Part shown: positions 9,533-19,952 of the stretch, piece after piece
Position numbering within the stretch: the stretch's first letter is position 1
Layout of the letters: each line of letters opens with the position of its first letter
DNA from: Nisaea sp.
Lineage (GTDB): Bacteria > Pseudomonadota > Alphaproteobacteria > Thalassobaculales > Thalassobaculaceae
Direction: 5' to 3'
DNA length: 64,000 nucleotides
NCBI RefSeq assembly: GCF_034670185.1
Contig: NZ_JAXMNY010000003.1
Location: 1-64,000, forward strand
The notes under the pieces: model-generated
Told to the model about the DNA's origin: nothing
Seen by the model: the letters and a program-made list of their open reading frames with translations, nothing else
The model's database searches: none
Position numbers and translations under genes: made by a program

Positions 9533-12500
9533 ATCTGACCTGCGATCCACGTGTTGTCTGATTCATGGGGGGCGGCTCCGGCCGGGAGATTCCGCGCAAG
9601 GCGCTCGGCCAGATCGTTCAGGCTGTGGCTGCCGAGAAGGTCCGGCAGGCCGATTGTCAAACCGAGCTCCCGCTCAATGAGGGTACGGATTTCTATGGCG
9701 AGCAGGGAATCGAGCCCGAGCATCGGCAGCGGTGTGTCGGTGGCGAGCCGGTCCGGCGGAATGCGCAGAACTTCGCTCATGGTGGCCGCAAGCCAGTCGC
9801 GGGGTGACTGATCCGGCTCTTTGCGATTTTGCGAGACCTCGCGAGTGACGGAGGTCGGTTCCGGTGAGGCTTGTGGCGTCGCCCTGTCGGTGAGAACCGG
9901 GTCGAACAAGCCCGTGGGCCTTTGACTGCGATAGAGCTCCGCGAAACGCGCCCAGTCTGCGGTAACGAGTGCTGTGCAGGTCTCCGCCGGGTTCAAAAGC
10001 TCTGGGAGTCGTTCTAGGAGGCGGTCCGCCGGGAATGGTTCAAGACCCATCCGGTGCAATTCGCGACCAGTCTCTTCGTTCACCATGCCGGTGTCCGATA
10101 GGGGGCCGAGATCGAGGCTCGCGCCGCAAAGACCCCGGGCACGGCGGAAGGCTGCCAACCCGTCGAGGAATGTGTTCGCTGCTGCGTAAGAGGCTTGTTT
10201 TTGTCCACCCCAGAGCCCCGCGATCGATCCGCAGCTGAGGAAAAAATCCAGTTTCTCTCCGGCTGTTGCAGTGTGGAGCGCCCAGGCACCACCGGCCTTC
10301 CCGGTGATCACGGCGGCACAATCTGGCCAGGTCAGGTCGGCAAGGTTTCGAGCCTCTCCGATGCCGGCGGCATGGATCACGCCCCGGAGAGGCGGGCCGT
10401 TCTGCCCCCACTCCGCGATCAGCGCGGCCAGGGATTCCGCATCGGAGACATCGAGTGCGGCCGTTTCCACGGTGGCGCCCAGATCCTGAAGTGCCGTTAC
10501 ATGCTCGCGCGCGACCGCTGATTGTGCGCCTTGGCGCCCTGTCAGCAGGATGCGCCCCGCTCCCTGCTGCGCCAGCCAAAGGCCGATGGCACGGCCAAGG
10601 CTGCCGAAACCACCGGTGATGAGATAACTCGCATCGGCCCGGATGGAGACTGTGTGCTGTGGGACCGGTTCTGCAGAGCGGAGCCGCGGTACGAGGAACT
10701 GTCCGTCCCGCAGGGCTGCTTCGTTTTCGCCTTCCTTGCTGGTTAGTGCATCCGCTATCCGGGATGCCGTCCGAGGCAAGTCGTCCGAGAGTGGGAGGTC
10801 GATCAACCCGCCCCAGATGTGCGGCGCTTCCAGCGCAATGCTACGGCCAAAGCCCCAGATCTGCGCATGGGCCAGACCTTCGAGCCGGTCTTCCGGACAT
10901 GCGTCGACCGCGTCGCGTGTCAGCAGCCAGAGCCGGGGCGGATCAGGGAGCTCCAGCAAGGCGCGCGTCAGCGGCGGCAGGCTTGCGAGACCGCCGCCCG
11001 TCTCATCGATGAGGCTTTTGGATGTCAGGCCGTCGGTGCCCGAGCCGTCGAGGCTCCAGAGATGGACAATGCCCTCAAGCGGTCCCAACTCCCCCAGCAG
11101 AGCGCGCGCGGCGGCCTCGTCTCCCGGAACGAGGTTGCGGCGATGTCCGTTGAGGGGCGCTTTGAAGATCAACGTACAGCGCATATCGTCACCGCCGCGT
11201 GCTTCAAGCTCATTTGCCAACGCCTGCCCCATGCCGCTCTCGTCAGCCAGGATCAGCCAGTTGCCACGCGGAGGAGCGGACTCTTCCGTGGCTGGCGCGA
11301 CGAGTTCCCAATTCACCTTGTAGGTAGCGGGCGATGCGCTAAGCCGCTCGTTTTCGGCCTCGACCCAGTAGCGTTGCCGCTCGAAGGGGTGGCCCGGTAG
11401 ATCGGTGCGGCGCAGCGGTAATCCGGCATAAAGCGCTGACCAGTCCGGGTTCTCGCCGTCGGCGTAGCGTCCTGCCAGGATGCGCCAGGCAACGGGACCG
11501 GCATGACCGGCAGAGATTTTCTCCGCTGTGGAGCGTTGCCGTGTGACTGCGCCGTCACGCGCAATAGCGCCTTCGTCGCTTCGGCCTTCCAGCCAGTTTT
11601 CCAGCGCTGCGATCAGCGCAGGTTTATCGCTGCCGAGAAGGGCGAGGCGGTGGGGGAAATGGTCGCGTCCGCAAGCTGCCGTGAAACAAAGATCGGCAAG
11701 CGGCGCCGGGCTTACCTTCAGCGTTTCCAGAACGCTCTGCGCAAGCTGGCGGAGTGCCGGGCGGTTTTTCGCCGAGAGGGGCAGCAGGTATTGGCTGAAC
11801 TCCGGAATTTGGCGTGAAGCGGGTTCTGGCGCCTGCTCGACAACCAGATGAGCATTGGTGCCGCCGAAGCCGAAAGAACTTACGCCCGCCCGCCGCACTG
11901 CACCCGATGTTGGCCAGGGCTCGGTGCCTTCAGGCAGGCGCAGCCCGACACGCGCCCAATCGATATTGGGATTGCGGTTGGCGCTATGCAGGCTGGGCGG
12001 AATTGCACCATTGGCGAGGGACAGCACGATTTTCTGCAATCCAGCCACTCCGGCGGCGGATTCCAGATGGCCGATATTCGATTTAACAGACCCGATGGTC
12101 AGCGGGCGGTCCCGGTCTTTCGCGCCAAACACGGCATCCAGCGCCCCGGCCTCGATCGGGTCACCGAGGGCGGTCCCGGTGCCGTGCGCTTCGACATAGT
12201 CGATCTGCTCCGGCATGAGGCCGGCTTGGTCTAGGGCCCGGCGGATGACCCGCTCCTGCGCCGGTCCGTTCGGAACCGTCAGGCCGCTCGTGCGGCCGTC
12301 CTGGTTGACGGCGGAGCCCCGGATTACGGCCATGATCCGGTCACCGTCGCGCACTGCATCCGATAGGCGTTTCAACACCACCAGGCCACAGCCTTCGGAG
12401 CGGACAAAACCGTCGGCCTCGGCGGCGAATGCCTTGCAGTGCCCGTCAGGCGCCAGCATCCGGGCGCGTGAATGGTTGATGCTGACGGTCGGGTCGAGCA

Positions 12501-15500
12501 GCAGGTTGACGCCGCCGCCGATTGCCAGATCCGTCTCCCCGCTCCGGAGGCTCATGCAGGCTTGGTGAAGCGCGACCAGCGAGGAGGAGCAGGCGGTATC
12601 GATGGCCAGGCTGGGCCCTTCCAGGCCGAGGAAGAAGGACAGCCGGTTGGCCGCTACACTGAGTGCGTTACCGGTGCCGAGATAGGCGTCGATCTGGTTG
12701 GGCGCACGGTTCAGGCGATGCAGGTAATCGTTCGTGCTGATGCCGACGAAAACGCCGGTCTGGCTGCCTTCGAGGCTGCTCGGCGGAATGCCCGCGCGTT
12801 CCAGTGTTTCCCAGCAAACCTCCAGCAAGAGACGCTGCTGCGGGTCGAGATGCGTCGCCTCGCGCGGTGAGATCCCGAAGAACCCCGGATCGAAAAGATC
12901 GATGTTGTCGATGAAGCCGCCATGGCGCGTCTGGATTGTTCCGGGCGTTTCGGGATCGGCGCTGTAATACCGATCAACGTTCCAGCGGTTCCCCGGAATT
13001 TCCGTGATTGCGTCGACGCCGTCCTCGAGAAGTGTCCAGAACGTTTCTGGATTATTGACTCCGCCCGGTATGCGGCACCCAAGAGAAAGGATGGCGATCC
13101 CGTCCCCGGTATCCGCGTCAGTGTTTTTGGCCGTGGCCGCGACGGTCCGGTCCGCACTGTCGAGCCCGGCGCGTTCCAGCAAGTGCTGCGCTAACCGTTT
13201 CGGGGTCGGGTAATCGAACGCGAGGGTTGCCGGAAGGACGCCGCCGAGACCGGTCTGCAGACGATTGCGCAACTCGATTGCATTCATCGAGTCGAGGCCC
13301 TGATCGAAGAACCCGCGATCGGCGTCCGGTGCCTCCGTTCCGGTATGGGCAACCTCGCCGGTCTGCTCGAGGATGTAGGCCGTGAGACGGTCCAGTCGTT
13401 CTTCGGGCGCCAGCATGCGCAATTGCGTCGTCAGACGGCTGTCCGAGGCAGTGTTTGCGGGGTGCGGTTCACCCGATTGAAGTGGGGAGCCATCAAGCAG
13501 AGGATGGGCGAGACGGGCACCGTTTCGTCTGGGCAATATCGCCACATGGGGCAGGTCGAGCGCGGTCGCTCGATCCATCGCTTCAAGGCCCTGAGCCGTC
13601 TCGATTGGAGCAAGCCCGTGGCGCGCCAGTCTGTCGGCCAGAGCCGCGTCACGGGAGGCGTCAGCCCAGGCACTCCAGCAGATACTCTGAGCTGGAAGCC
13701 CGCGACAGCGGCGATAAAGCGCGAGAGCATCCAGCATACTGTTCGCGGCTCCGTAGGCGGTCTGACCCGGATTGCCGAGCAACCCGCTCGCGGAGGAAAT
13801 CAGCATGAAATGCCGGATCGGGTGATTGGCCGCGAGGCGGTGGAGTGCCCAGCCGCCCAGCACCTTCGGCGCCATCACGGCGAGCACACGCTCGGCGGAT
13901 TGCTGATGCAGGACTCCATCGTCCAGGATGCCCGCTGCATGGAGGATCCCAGTCAAAGGAGGCCAGTGTGCTGGCAGAGTATCGACGAATGCCGAGAGTG
14001 CCGGCGCATCGGTGACATCGATGGCGCCGATCTGAATTTCGATGCCTCGTGTGCGCCACTCTTCAATTCGCTTTGCAGTGTCTCCTTTTGGTGTGCTTCT
14101 GGAGATAAGCGCTAGATGCCGTACCCCTCGCTCTACCAGTCGTTCGGCCATGTGTTGCCCGAGACGGCCGAGGCCGCCGGTTACCAGCCATGTTCCGTCT
14201 CGCTCAGGCGCTTTCACCGGTCGCGGTAGTGGCTCAGCCTCAAGCGTGAGCTCGAACCGGACGGGGGCGGCCTTTTCCTGGCGCCAGAGAATCTCGTTCC
14301 CCCGCTGGGTGCTGCTGATTTCGGCAAAAAGCTGAGACGCGGCTTCGCGCGGGGATCCGTCCACATCGATCAGGCTGAGGTCCCAGTCTGGATGCTCGTG
14401 CCGCAGGCTCCGTCCGAGTCCCCAGACGAAGGACTGCAGTAGTCCGTTGCCCGCCTTCGGAAGCGCTGTGTCAGCCATGGCGAAAGCCTGACGGCTGACC
14501 AGATAGAGTTTGAGCGGACGGTCAGCCTGCGCCGCCAGATTTTGTGCCAGCCCGGTAAGCCGAATGGTGAGAGCGGAAATAACGCCGGAGACTTCTGCAT
14601 CGGTCATGCGGTCGGGCGCGTTCAGATCCAGCGACCAGAGACACATGATGTTCAAGGGGCCTGCTCCATCGGGAAGGCTATCCGGAGCCGGGCCGGCGAT
14701 AACGGTAACGCTGTCACCGGCCTTTTTGAGCGTTTTCGCCAGAGCTTTCGCGGTTCCGCTCTTGTCGGCCAAAAGCAGCCACTCGGAGGTATCGTGATCT
14801 TCGCGTGGCGCGGCGGAAACCTGTTTCCAGCGCGGCACGAAGCCCCATTCCTCTACCGGAACTGCTGTGATTGTTCCTGCGTGATGCGGCTCGGCGAGCC
14901 TGGAAGCCAAGGCTGTGCGCACGGGCGCAGCGGCATCGCCATGTTCCGGTCGTGGCGGCAGTGGAAAGCTTTGATTGCGAAACGGGTATGACGGGAGCGT
15001 CGGAGTCACCTGCCCGGAAGAGCTGCCATGGAAGGCCGCCCAGTCCGGCGTGATGCCGGCGGTATAGAGCGATGAGAGGCTTTCCGTGATTGAGGACCAA
15101 TCCTCCGCACCATTGCGCAGGCTCGGCAGCCAAAGCGCGTCAGGAGCGTCGACACATTGCGCGCCGAGCGCGGTCAGCAGGGGCTTGGGGCCGATTTCGA
15201 GAAAGACGCGGTGATCTGCCGCCAGGCTTCCCATACCATCGGCAAAGCGCACTGCGCCGCGCAGATGGCGCGTCCAGTAATCCTCATCGGGAGCCGCCTC
15301 CATAACCTTGCCGTCGAGATTGCTGACCAGCGGGATCGCGGGCGCTTCGAAATCGAAACGGGAAGCGGCCTCGCGGAACTGCTCCATGATCGGATCGATC
15401 AGCGGAGAATGAAAGGCATGGGAGACCGGGAGAAACCGGCTGTGAAGGCCCGTGCTCTCCAGTTTCTCCTGAACCCGCGCCAGGGTTTTGCGCCGCCCTG

Positions 15501-18500
15501 AGAGCACGGTATTGTGGGGTCCGTTGACGGCGGCGACCGAGATATCGTCGGCATGCAGCGCGGCGAATTCAGCGAGCTGTGCTTCTTCCGCCATTACGGC
15601 CAGCATGGCGCCGTCGAGTGGCAATCCCTGAATGAGCCGGGCGCGTTCCGCTATCAGCTGCAGCCCTGCCTCCAGATCGAAGACACCCGCGATGCAGGCG
15701 GCTACATATTCGCCGACGCTGTGGCCCAAAAGAGCCGTCGGCCGGATGCCCCAGTCGCGCCAGAGTTCGGCCAGCGCATATTCGAGCGCGAAGAGGGCGG
15801 GCTGGGTATAGGCAGTCTGCTCCAGCAGATCCTCGTCCTTGCCGAACATGACCGATAGCAGGGAACGGTCCAGCATGTTTGCGAGCACCTGATCGCAGCG
15901 ATCCAGGGTCGCGCGAAAGCCTGCATGGCGCCCGTAGAGGGATCGTCCCATATCGAGAGACTGGGAGCCCTGCCCGGTGAAGAGGAAGGCAACGGACGGC
16001 GGGTTGACCGGCATCCGGTGAAGATCGCCCTCACCGGCGGCGATCGCTTCCAGCCGTTCGGCGAAATCGCGGGGCGAGTTGCCAATGACCGCGAGCCGAT
16101 GATCGAGATGGGGGCGGTGCATGGCTGCGGCACGGCAGAGTTGTTCCGCTTCGATCGCCGGGACCTCTTCGCGGCACAGGGCCGCGTATCGGCCGGCGAG
16201 GTCGCGCAGCGCGTGTGGATCGCGGGCGGAGAGCGTCAGAAGATACGGCGGCGGCGCGGCCTGTTCCAGCTCCGGTCGTGCCCGATCCGGGGCCTGCTCC
16301 AGAACCACATTCGCGTTGGTGCCACCGAAGCCGAAAGAGCTGACTGCCGCTCGCGCACTCTCCGGCAGGCCTGTCGAAACGCGCGGTATCTCCAGTGCGG
16401 AATCATCCAGATTTATCAGTGGATTGACCGTATCGAGGTTCGGTTGCGCCGGGACTTCGCCATGGCGGAGACAGAGCACGCTTTTGATTAGTCCGGCGAT
16501 TCCGGCCGCAGCTTCCAGATGGCCAATATTGGCCTTGGCGGAGCCGAGCAGGCATGGCCGTTCGCTTGGTCGCGCCTGATCGAGAACCGACTGCAGGGCG
16601 CCGACTTCGATGGGGTCTCCGAGCCGGGTTCCGGTACCGTGAGTTTCAACGAAATCGATGTCGGCGGCTTCCAGCCCGGAGGATTTGAGCGCGTCCCGGA
16701 TCACGCTTTGCTGGGCCAGCGGATTGGGAGCGGTGAGCCCGTTGCTGCGACCGTCCTGGTTGACCGCCGAGCCGCGGATCACGGCCAGTACGCGGTCGCC
16801 GTCGCGCTCGGCGGCGGCGAGTGGCTTGAGGACCACCATGCCGCAGCCCTCGCCGCGCACATAACCGTCCGCATTGAAAGCGAAGGTTCGGCTTCTCCAG
16901 TTCGGGGAGAGCATGCCCGCACGCTCGAGAGCTAGCTGGAGATGCGGGCCGCCGATGATGTTGACGCCGCCTGCAAGTGCGACGTCGCATTCCCCGCCGC
17001 GGAGGCTCTGGCATGCCTGGTGTACGGCGACGAGCGAGGAGGAACAGGCCGTGTCGATCGCCATGCTCGGCCCGCGCAGATCGAGGTGGTAGGAAAGCCG
17101 GTTGGCCGCCATGCTGAAGGCGATGCCGGTGCTGCTGTAGGCGTTCATCAATCCCTCGGCGTCACTCCGGCTGAACTGATCGAAGGCGAAATCCGCCGAG
17201 GAAATTCCAACGAACACGCCGGCCCGCGTGCCTTCCAGTCGATCCGCCGGTAATCCGGCATGTTCCAGAGAATGCCAGGCCACTTCGAGCAGGATGCGCT
17301 GCTGCGGGTCCATGCTTCGGGCTTCGCTCTCTGAAAGACCGAAGAAGGACGCATCGAAGCTTTCAATACCCTCGAGAAACCCGGCCTCCACGCCGGGAAG
17401 GCGCGGGTCCGTCCGAACGGCGCAGGTTCCGTTGCTAAGGAGATCCCAATAGGCATTGGCATTGGGAGCGCCGGGCAGACGACAGGCAAGGCCGATGATC
17501 GCGATAGCGGATGCTTTTTCCGATGTCGGACTGGCGGTGGAGTCGGCCGGGGCGTGCACCGGTTTCGCTTCAGCGCCGCTCAGCCGGTCGGATAGCGCCT
17601 CGATTGTCGGATGTTGCCAGAGCAGGGTTGGGTCAAGTGTCGCGCTGCCGAGATGGTTTTCCAATGCCGCAACAAGGGCGACGGCAGAGCGGGAGTCGAG
17701 GCCGAGTTCCGCGAATGGAGCCTGCTGGTCGATCGTCTCGGGTGCAACTGACAGCATCCCACCGAGCTCTCGGCTCAGCCAGTCCCGAAGCTCGGGGCCA
17801 GTCGGACGATCAGTCCGAGCGCTGGACGCTTGCTCCCGGCTCCAACGGGCAACGCACTTGAGCTCATTGTCGAGGGAAGCCTGCCTGCAGGCGCGGCGCT
17901 GAACTTTGCCGCTGGAGGTTTTGCGGATCTGCCCGCGCTCAAGGATCAGAATTTCAGCGGTCGCCAGACCATGGCTCCGGGCCACCGCCTGACGGATTAT
18001 GCCGAATGCCTCCTCCCAGTCCTTCGTGCGCTTTCCCGCCTCGGCGAGAATGATTAGGCGTTCCTCGGCATCCCGTTCCACAGAGAATGCCGCGCAATGC
18101 TCTCGCCGGAGATCGGGGCAGGCGTCCAGAACGGTCCATTCGATATCCTGGGGGTAGTGGTTTACACCCGCGACAACGATGAGATCTTTCAGGCGCCCGG
18201 TGATGTGGAGTTCGCCATCTTTGAGGAAGCCGAGATCGCCTGTCCGCAGGAACGGGCCGGCGTCGGGGCTGTCGGTCAGGCAGGCCCGGAATGTCGCCTT
18301 GGTTTCCTCGGGACGCTGCCAGTAGCCGAGCCCCACGCTGGGACTTGAGATCCAGAGCTCACCAACCGTATCGGGCGGGCATGTTCGCCCGGTCGCGGGA
18401 TCGACGATCCGCAGGTCGGTCCCGGGCCGGGGTACGCCACAGCTCACAACCGTGCGTGTCGTGCTCTTGGGTTCTGCGTCATCGGCCGGAACCACGCGGT

Positions 18501-19554
18501 TCTGTTCCAGGGCCTGGGCGCTCAGGCGCGATGCATGTGGGCTTCGGTCGTGGGCGCGGGCGGTGACAAAAAGTGTCGCCTCTGCCATTCCGTAGGCCGG
18601 ATAGAATGTCTCGGCCCGGAAGGCCTGCGGCACGAAAGCCTCGGTGAAACGGCGCAGGGTCTCTGCGCGAACCGGCTCAGCACCATTGCCGGCGACCCGC
18701 CAGCGTGACAGGTCGAGCGTCTCGCGTTGCTCCACGGTTATGCGTTCCAGGCAGAGTTCGTAGGCGAAATTGGGGGCATGGGTATGGGTGCCGCCGAACC
18801 GGTCCATCGCCTCCAGCCAGCGGATAGGGCGCTTCAGCAGCGTGAGCGGCGAGAGAACGTAGCAATCTGCGCCGCTGAACATGGGCTGCAGCAAACCTTC
18901 AACCAGACCGTAATCGTGGAAATAGGGCATCCAGGTCACACAGACACTGTCCGCGTCGCACGCGAAGCCCTGCTGCAAGTAGGCCAGATTGGCGAGCACA
19001 TTCCCGTGCGAAAGCATGACGCCGCGCGGTGCGGAGGTGGAGCCGGATGTGTATTGCAGATAGGCGATGCTTTCTGGCGTGATGTCGGGCCGTTCAAAAT
19101 CCGGTACGTCGGCCGGTTCCAGCACGTCTGTCGCGATCCAGTGCACCTGCGGCATGGTCTCGCTCAGCCGGGCCTCGAGATCCTGCTGCAGACCTGCGGT
19201 CGTCAGAATGACTTCGGCTTCCGCGTCCGCGACGATGCCTTGAAGGCGAGGCAGGGAATGCTTCAGCCGAACGCCGTCCGGCGGCGGCACCGGAACCGCG
19301 ACGATGCCGGCATTCAGGCACCCGAAAAAGGCGGGAAGGACATCGAGTCCCGGCGGATAGAGCAGCAGCGCCCGGCTGCCTTCAGCCACATGCTGCCTCA
19401 GCCGGTTGGCGACTGCTTGAGCATGGTTGCGAAGCGGGGCGTACCCGGTGGTTGCCGTGACATCCCGGCCATCCTTCAGGAAATGATATTTCCCGGTCGA
19501 TGATTCCGCGCGCTGGTCGAGCAGGTCGATCAGGGTTTCGGGGGCTGATGTCAC
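9529..19554 (-). CDS. Type I PKS: FAAL-ACP / KS-AT-KR-ACP / KS-KR-ACP
   Basis: This 3341-aa protein starts the lipopeptide chain. Residues 1-575 are a fatty acyl-AMP ligase (TSGSTSAPRGV, PYFHDYGL, YGMAEATL) that would activate a fatty acid and load ACP1 (GLDSRS near 618). Module 1 has KS1 (DTACSSS near 835, HGTGT, NIGHLEAAAG), AT1 (GQGSQ near 1193, GHSVGEYV near 1280, HAFHSP near 1381, the malonyl-type motif), KR1 (TGGLGRLG near 1790, LDD motif) and ACP2 (GLDSMN near 2090). Module 2 has KS2 (TACSSS near 2320), KR2 (TGGFGSLG near 2975, SYAAAN near 3125) and ACP3 (GLDSLL near 3282). No AT lies between KS2 and KR2. No DH or ER is visible, so both extensions should stay at beta-hydroxyl. The start is GTG at 19554, with GGAG about 8 bases upstream. 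Its stop overlaps the NRPS start. Confidence 0.95.
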   Translation of the reverse strand: MTSAPETLIDLLDQRAESSTGKYHFLKDGRDVTATTGYAPLRNHAQAVANRLRQHVAEGSRALLLYPPGLDVLPAFFGCLNAGIVAVPVPPPDGVRLKHSLPRLQGIVADAEAEVILTTAGLQQDLEARLSETMPQVHWIATDVLEPADVPDFERPDITPESIAYLQYTSGSTSAPRGVMLSHGNVLANLAYLQQGFACDADSVCVTWMPYFHDYGLVEGLLQPMFSGADCYVLSPLTLLKRPIRWLEAMDRFGGTHTHAPNFAYELCLERITVEQRETLDLSRWRVAGNGAEPVRAETLRRFTEAFVPQAFRAETFYPAYGMAEATLFVTARAHDRSPHASRLSAQALEQNRVVPADDAEPKSTTRTVVSCGVPRPGTDLRIVDPATGRTCPPDTVGELWISSPSVGLGYWQRPEETKATFRACLTDSPDAGPFLRTGDLGFLKDGELHITGRLKDLIVVAGVNHYPQDIEWTVLDACPDLRREHCAAFSVERDAEERLIILAEAGKRTKDWEEAFGIIRQAVARSHGLATAEILILERGQIRKTSSGKVQRRACRQASLDNELKCVARWSREQASSARTDRPTGPELRDWLSRELGGMLSVAPETIDQQAPFAELGLDSRSAVALVAALENHLGSATLDPTLLWQHPTIEALSDRLSGAEAKPVHAPADSTASPTSEKASAIAIIGLACRLPGAPNANAYWDLLSNGTCAVRTDPRLPGVEAGFLEGIESFDASFFGLSESEARSMDPQQRILLEVAWHSLEHAGLPADRLEGTRAGVFVGISSADFAFDQFSRSDAEGLMNAYSSTGIAFSMAANRLSYHLDLRGPSMAIDTACSSSLVAVHQACQSLRGGECDVALAGGVNIIGGPHLQLALERAGMLSPNWRSRTFAFNADGYVRGEGCGMVVLKPLAAAERDGDRVLAVIRGSAVNQDGRSNGLTAPNPLAQQSVIRDALKSSGLEAADIDFVETHGTGTRLGDPIEVGALQSVLDQARPSERPCLLGSAKANIGHLEAAAGIAGLIKSVLCLRHGEVPAQPNLDTVNPLINLDDSALEIPRVSTGLPESARAAVSSFGFGGTNANVVLEQAPDRARPELEQAAPPPYLLTLSARDPHALRDLAGRYAALCREEVPAIEAEQLCRAAAMHRPHLDHRLAVIGNSPRDFAERLEAIAAGEGDLHRMPVNPPSVAFLFTGQGSQSLDMGRSLYGRHAGFRATLDRCDQVLANMLDRSLLSVMFGKDEDLLEQTAYTQPALFALEYALAELWRDWGIRPTALLGHSVGEYVAACIAGVFDLEAGLQLIAERARLIQGLPLDGAMLAVMAEEAQLAEFAALHADDISVAAVNGPHNTVLSGRRKTLARVQEKLESTGLHSRFLPVSHAFHSPLIDPIMEQFREAASRFDFEAPAIPLVSNLDGKVMEAAPDEDYWTRHLRGAVRFADGMGSLAADHRVFLEIGPKPLLTALGAQCVDAPDALWLPSLRNGAEDWSSITESLSSLYTAGITPDWAAFHGSSSGQVTPTLPSYPFRNQSFPLPPRPEHGDAAAPVRTALASRLAEPHHAGTITAVPVEEWGFVPRWKQVSAAPREDHDTSEWLLLADKSGTAKALAKTLKKAGDSVTVIAGPAPDSLPDGAGPLNIMCLWSLDLNAPDRMTDAEVSGVISALTIRLTGLAQNLAAQADRPLKLYLVSRQAFAMADTALPKAGNGLLQSFVWGLGRSLRHEHPDWDLSLIDVDGSPREAASQLFAEISSTQRGNEILWRQEKAAPVRFELTLEAEPLPRPVKAPERDGTWLVTGGLGRLGQHMAERLVERGVRHLALISRSTPKGDTAKRIEEWRTRGIEIQIGAIDVTDAPALSAFVDTLPAHWPPLTGILHAAGILDDGVLHQQSAERVLAVMAPKVLGGWALHRLAANHPIRHFMLISSASGLLGNPGQTAYGAANSMLDALALYRRCRGLPAQSICWSAWADASRDAALADRLARHGLAPIETAQGLEAMDRATALDLPHVAILPRRNGARLAHPLLDGSPLQSGEPHPANTASDSRLTTQLRMLAPEERLDRLTAYILEQTGEVAHTGTEAPDADRGFFDQGLDSMNAIELRNRLQTGLGGVLPATLAFDYPTPKRLAQHLLERAGLDSADRTVAATAKNTDADTGDGIAILSLGCRIPGGVNNPETFWTLLEDGVDAITEIPGNRWNVDRYYSADPETPGTIQTRHGGFIDNIDLFDPGFFGISPREATHLDPQQRLLLEVCWETLERAGIPPSSLEGSQTGVFVGISTNDYLHRLNRAPNQIDAYLGTGNALSVAANRLSFFLGLEGPSLAIDTACSSSLVALHQACMSLRSGETDLAIGGGVNLLLDPTVSINHSRARMLAPDGHCKAFAAEADGFVRSEGCGLVVLKRLSDAVRDGDRIMAVIRGSAVNQDGRTSGLTVPNGPAQERVIRRALDQAGLMPEQIDYVEAHGTGTALGDPIEAGALDAVFGAKDRDRPLTIGSVKSNIGHLESAAGVAGLQKIVLSLANGAIPPSLHSANRNPNIDWARVGLRLPEGTEPWPTSGAVRRAGVSSFGFGGTNAHLVVEQAPEPASRQIPEFSQYLLPLSAKNRPALRQLAQSVLETLKVSPAPLADLCFTAACGRDHFPHRLALLGSDKPALIAALENWLEGRSDEGAIARDGAVTRQRSTAEKISAGHAGPVAWRILAGRYADGENPDWSALYAGLPLRRTDLPGHPFERQRYWVEAENERLSASPATYKVNWELVAPATEESAPPRGNWLILADESGMGQALANELEARGGDDMRCTLIFKAPLNGHRRNLVPGDEAAARALLGELGPLEGIVHLWSLDGSGTDGLTSKSLIDETGGGLASLPPLTRALLELPDPPRLWLLTRDAVDACPEDRLEGLAHAQIWGFGRSIALEAPHIWGGLIDLPLSDDLPRTASRIADALTSKEGENEAALRDGQFLVPRLRSAEPVPQHTVSIRADASYLITGGFGSLGRAIGLWLAQQGAGRILLTGRQGAQSAVAREHVTALQDLGATVETAALDVSDAESLAALIAEWGQNGPPLRGVIHAAGIGEARNLADLTWPDCAAVITGKAGGAWALHTATAGEKLDFFLSCGSIAGLWGGQKQASYAAANTFLDGLAAFRRARGLCGASLDLGPLSDTGMVNEETGRELHRMGLEPFPADRLLERLPELLNPAETCTALVTADWARFAELYRSQRPTGLFDPVLTDRATPQASPEPTSVTREVSQNRKEPDQSPRDWLAATMSEVLRIPPDRLATDTPLPMLGLDSLLAIEIRTLIERELGLTIGLPDLLGSHSLNDLAERLARNLPAGAAPHESDNTWIAGQI

Positions 19555-19952
19555 AATTTCGCTCCAACTTCAGGCGTACGATAAGTCTCCCGGAGGAGGC
19601 CGAAAATGCCGGCTCCTAAGAAGCCGGAGGCGATGGGGTGCCAAGGGGTTTGCATGGTGTTTCTGGTTTCTTATTATGCAACCATGTCGAGTATATGCAT
19701 AATATTTTACTCAGCGCAAGCAGGCTTCTTTTTCAAAAAATCTCAGTGGAAATCCCTTCTTTACGTCCCGTTAATGCGCTGTTTATCCCGGCGTTGGAAA
19801 TTTATTTGATTACTAATAATTGTGAATTCGTGTGCGGATTTGTGATCGCAAAAAGCACCCTAAGATAGTAGAGTAAGTATATATTCAATTCTGGATCGTG
19901 GAACGCGGCGTCGAGAGGCGCCTGCCGGTCGATCCGAGAGTGGAGCTGTTCG
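19555..19952. promoter_or_regulatory. Divergent control region between the PKS/NRPS operon and the PPTase gene
   Basis: This 398-base gap is clearly richer in A and T than its flanks from about 19660 to 19910, and it must hold promoters for both directions. It contains the dyad listed separately. I see no convincing gene in it. Exact promoter elements could not be fixed by eye. Confidence 0.5.
19672..19704. promoter_or_regulatory. Candidate operator dyad TATTATGCA-N15-TGCATAATA
   Basis: A perfect 9-base inverted repeat with arms at 19672-19680 and 19696-19704 and a 15-base spacer. The arm-to-arm distance (24 bases) would place both half-sites on one face of the helix, roughly two turns apart. 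It sits in the divergent PKS/PPTase promoter region, where a pathway regulator would bind. No regulator gene is present in the window. Confidence 0.4.
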
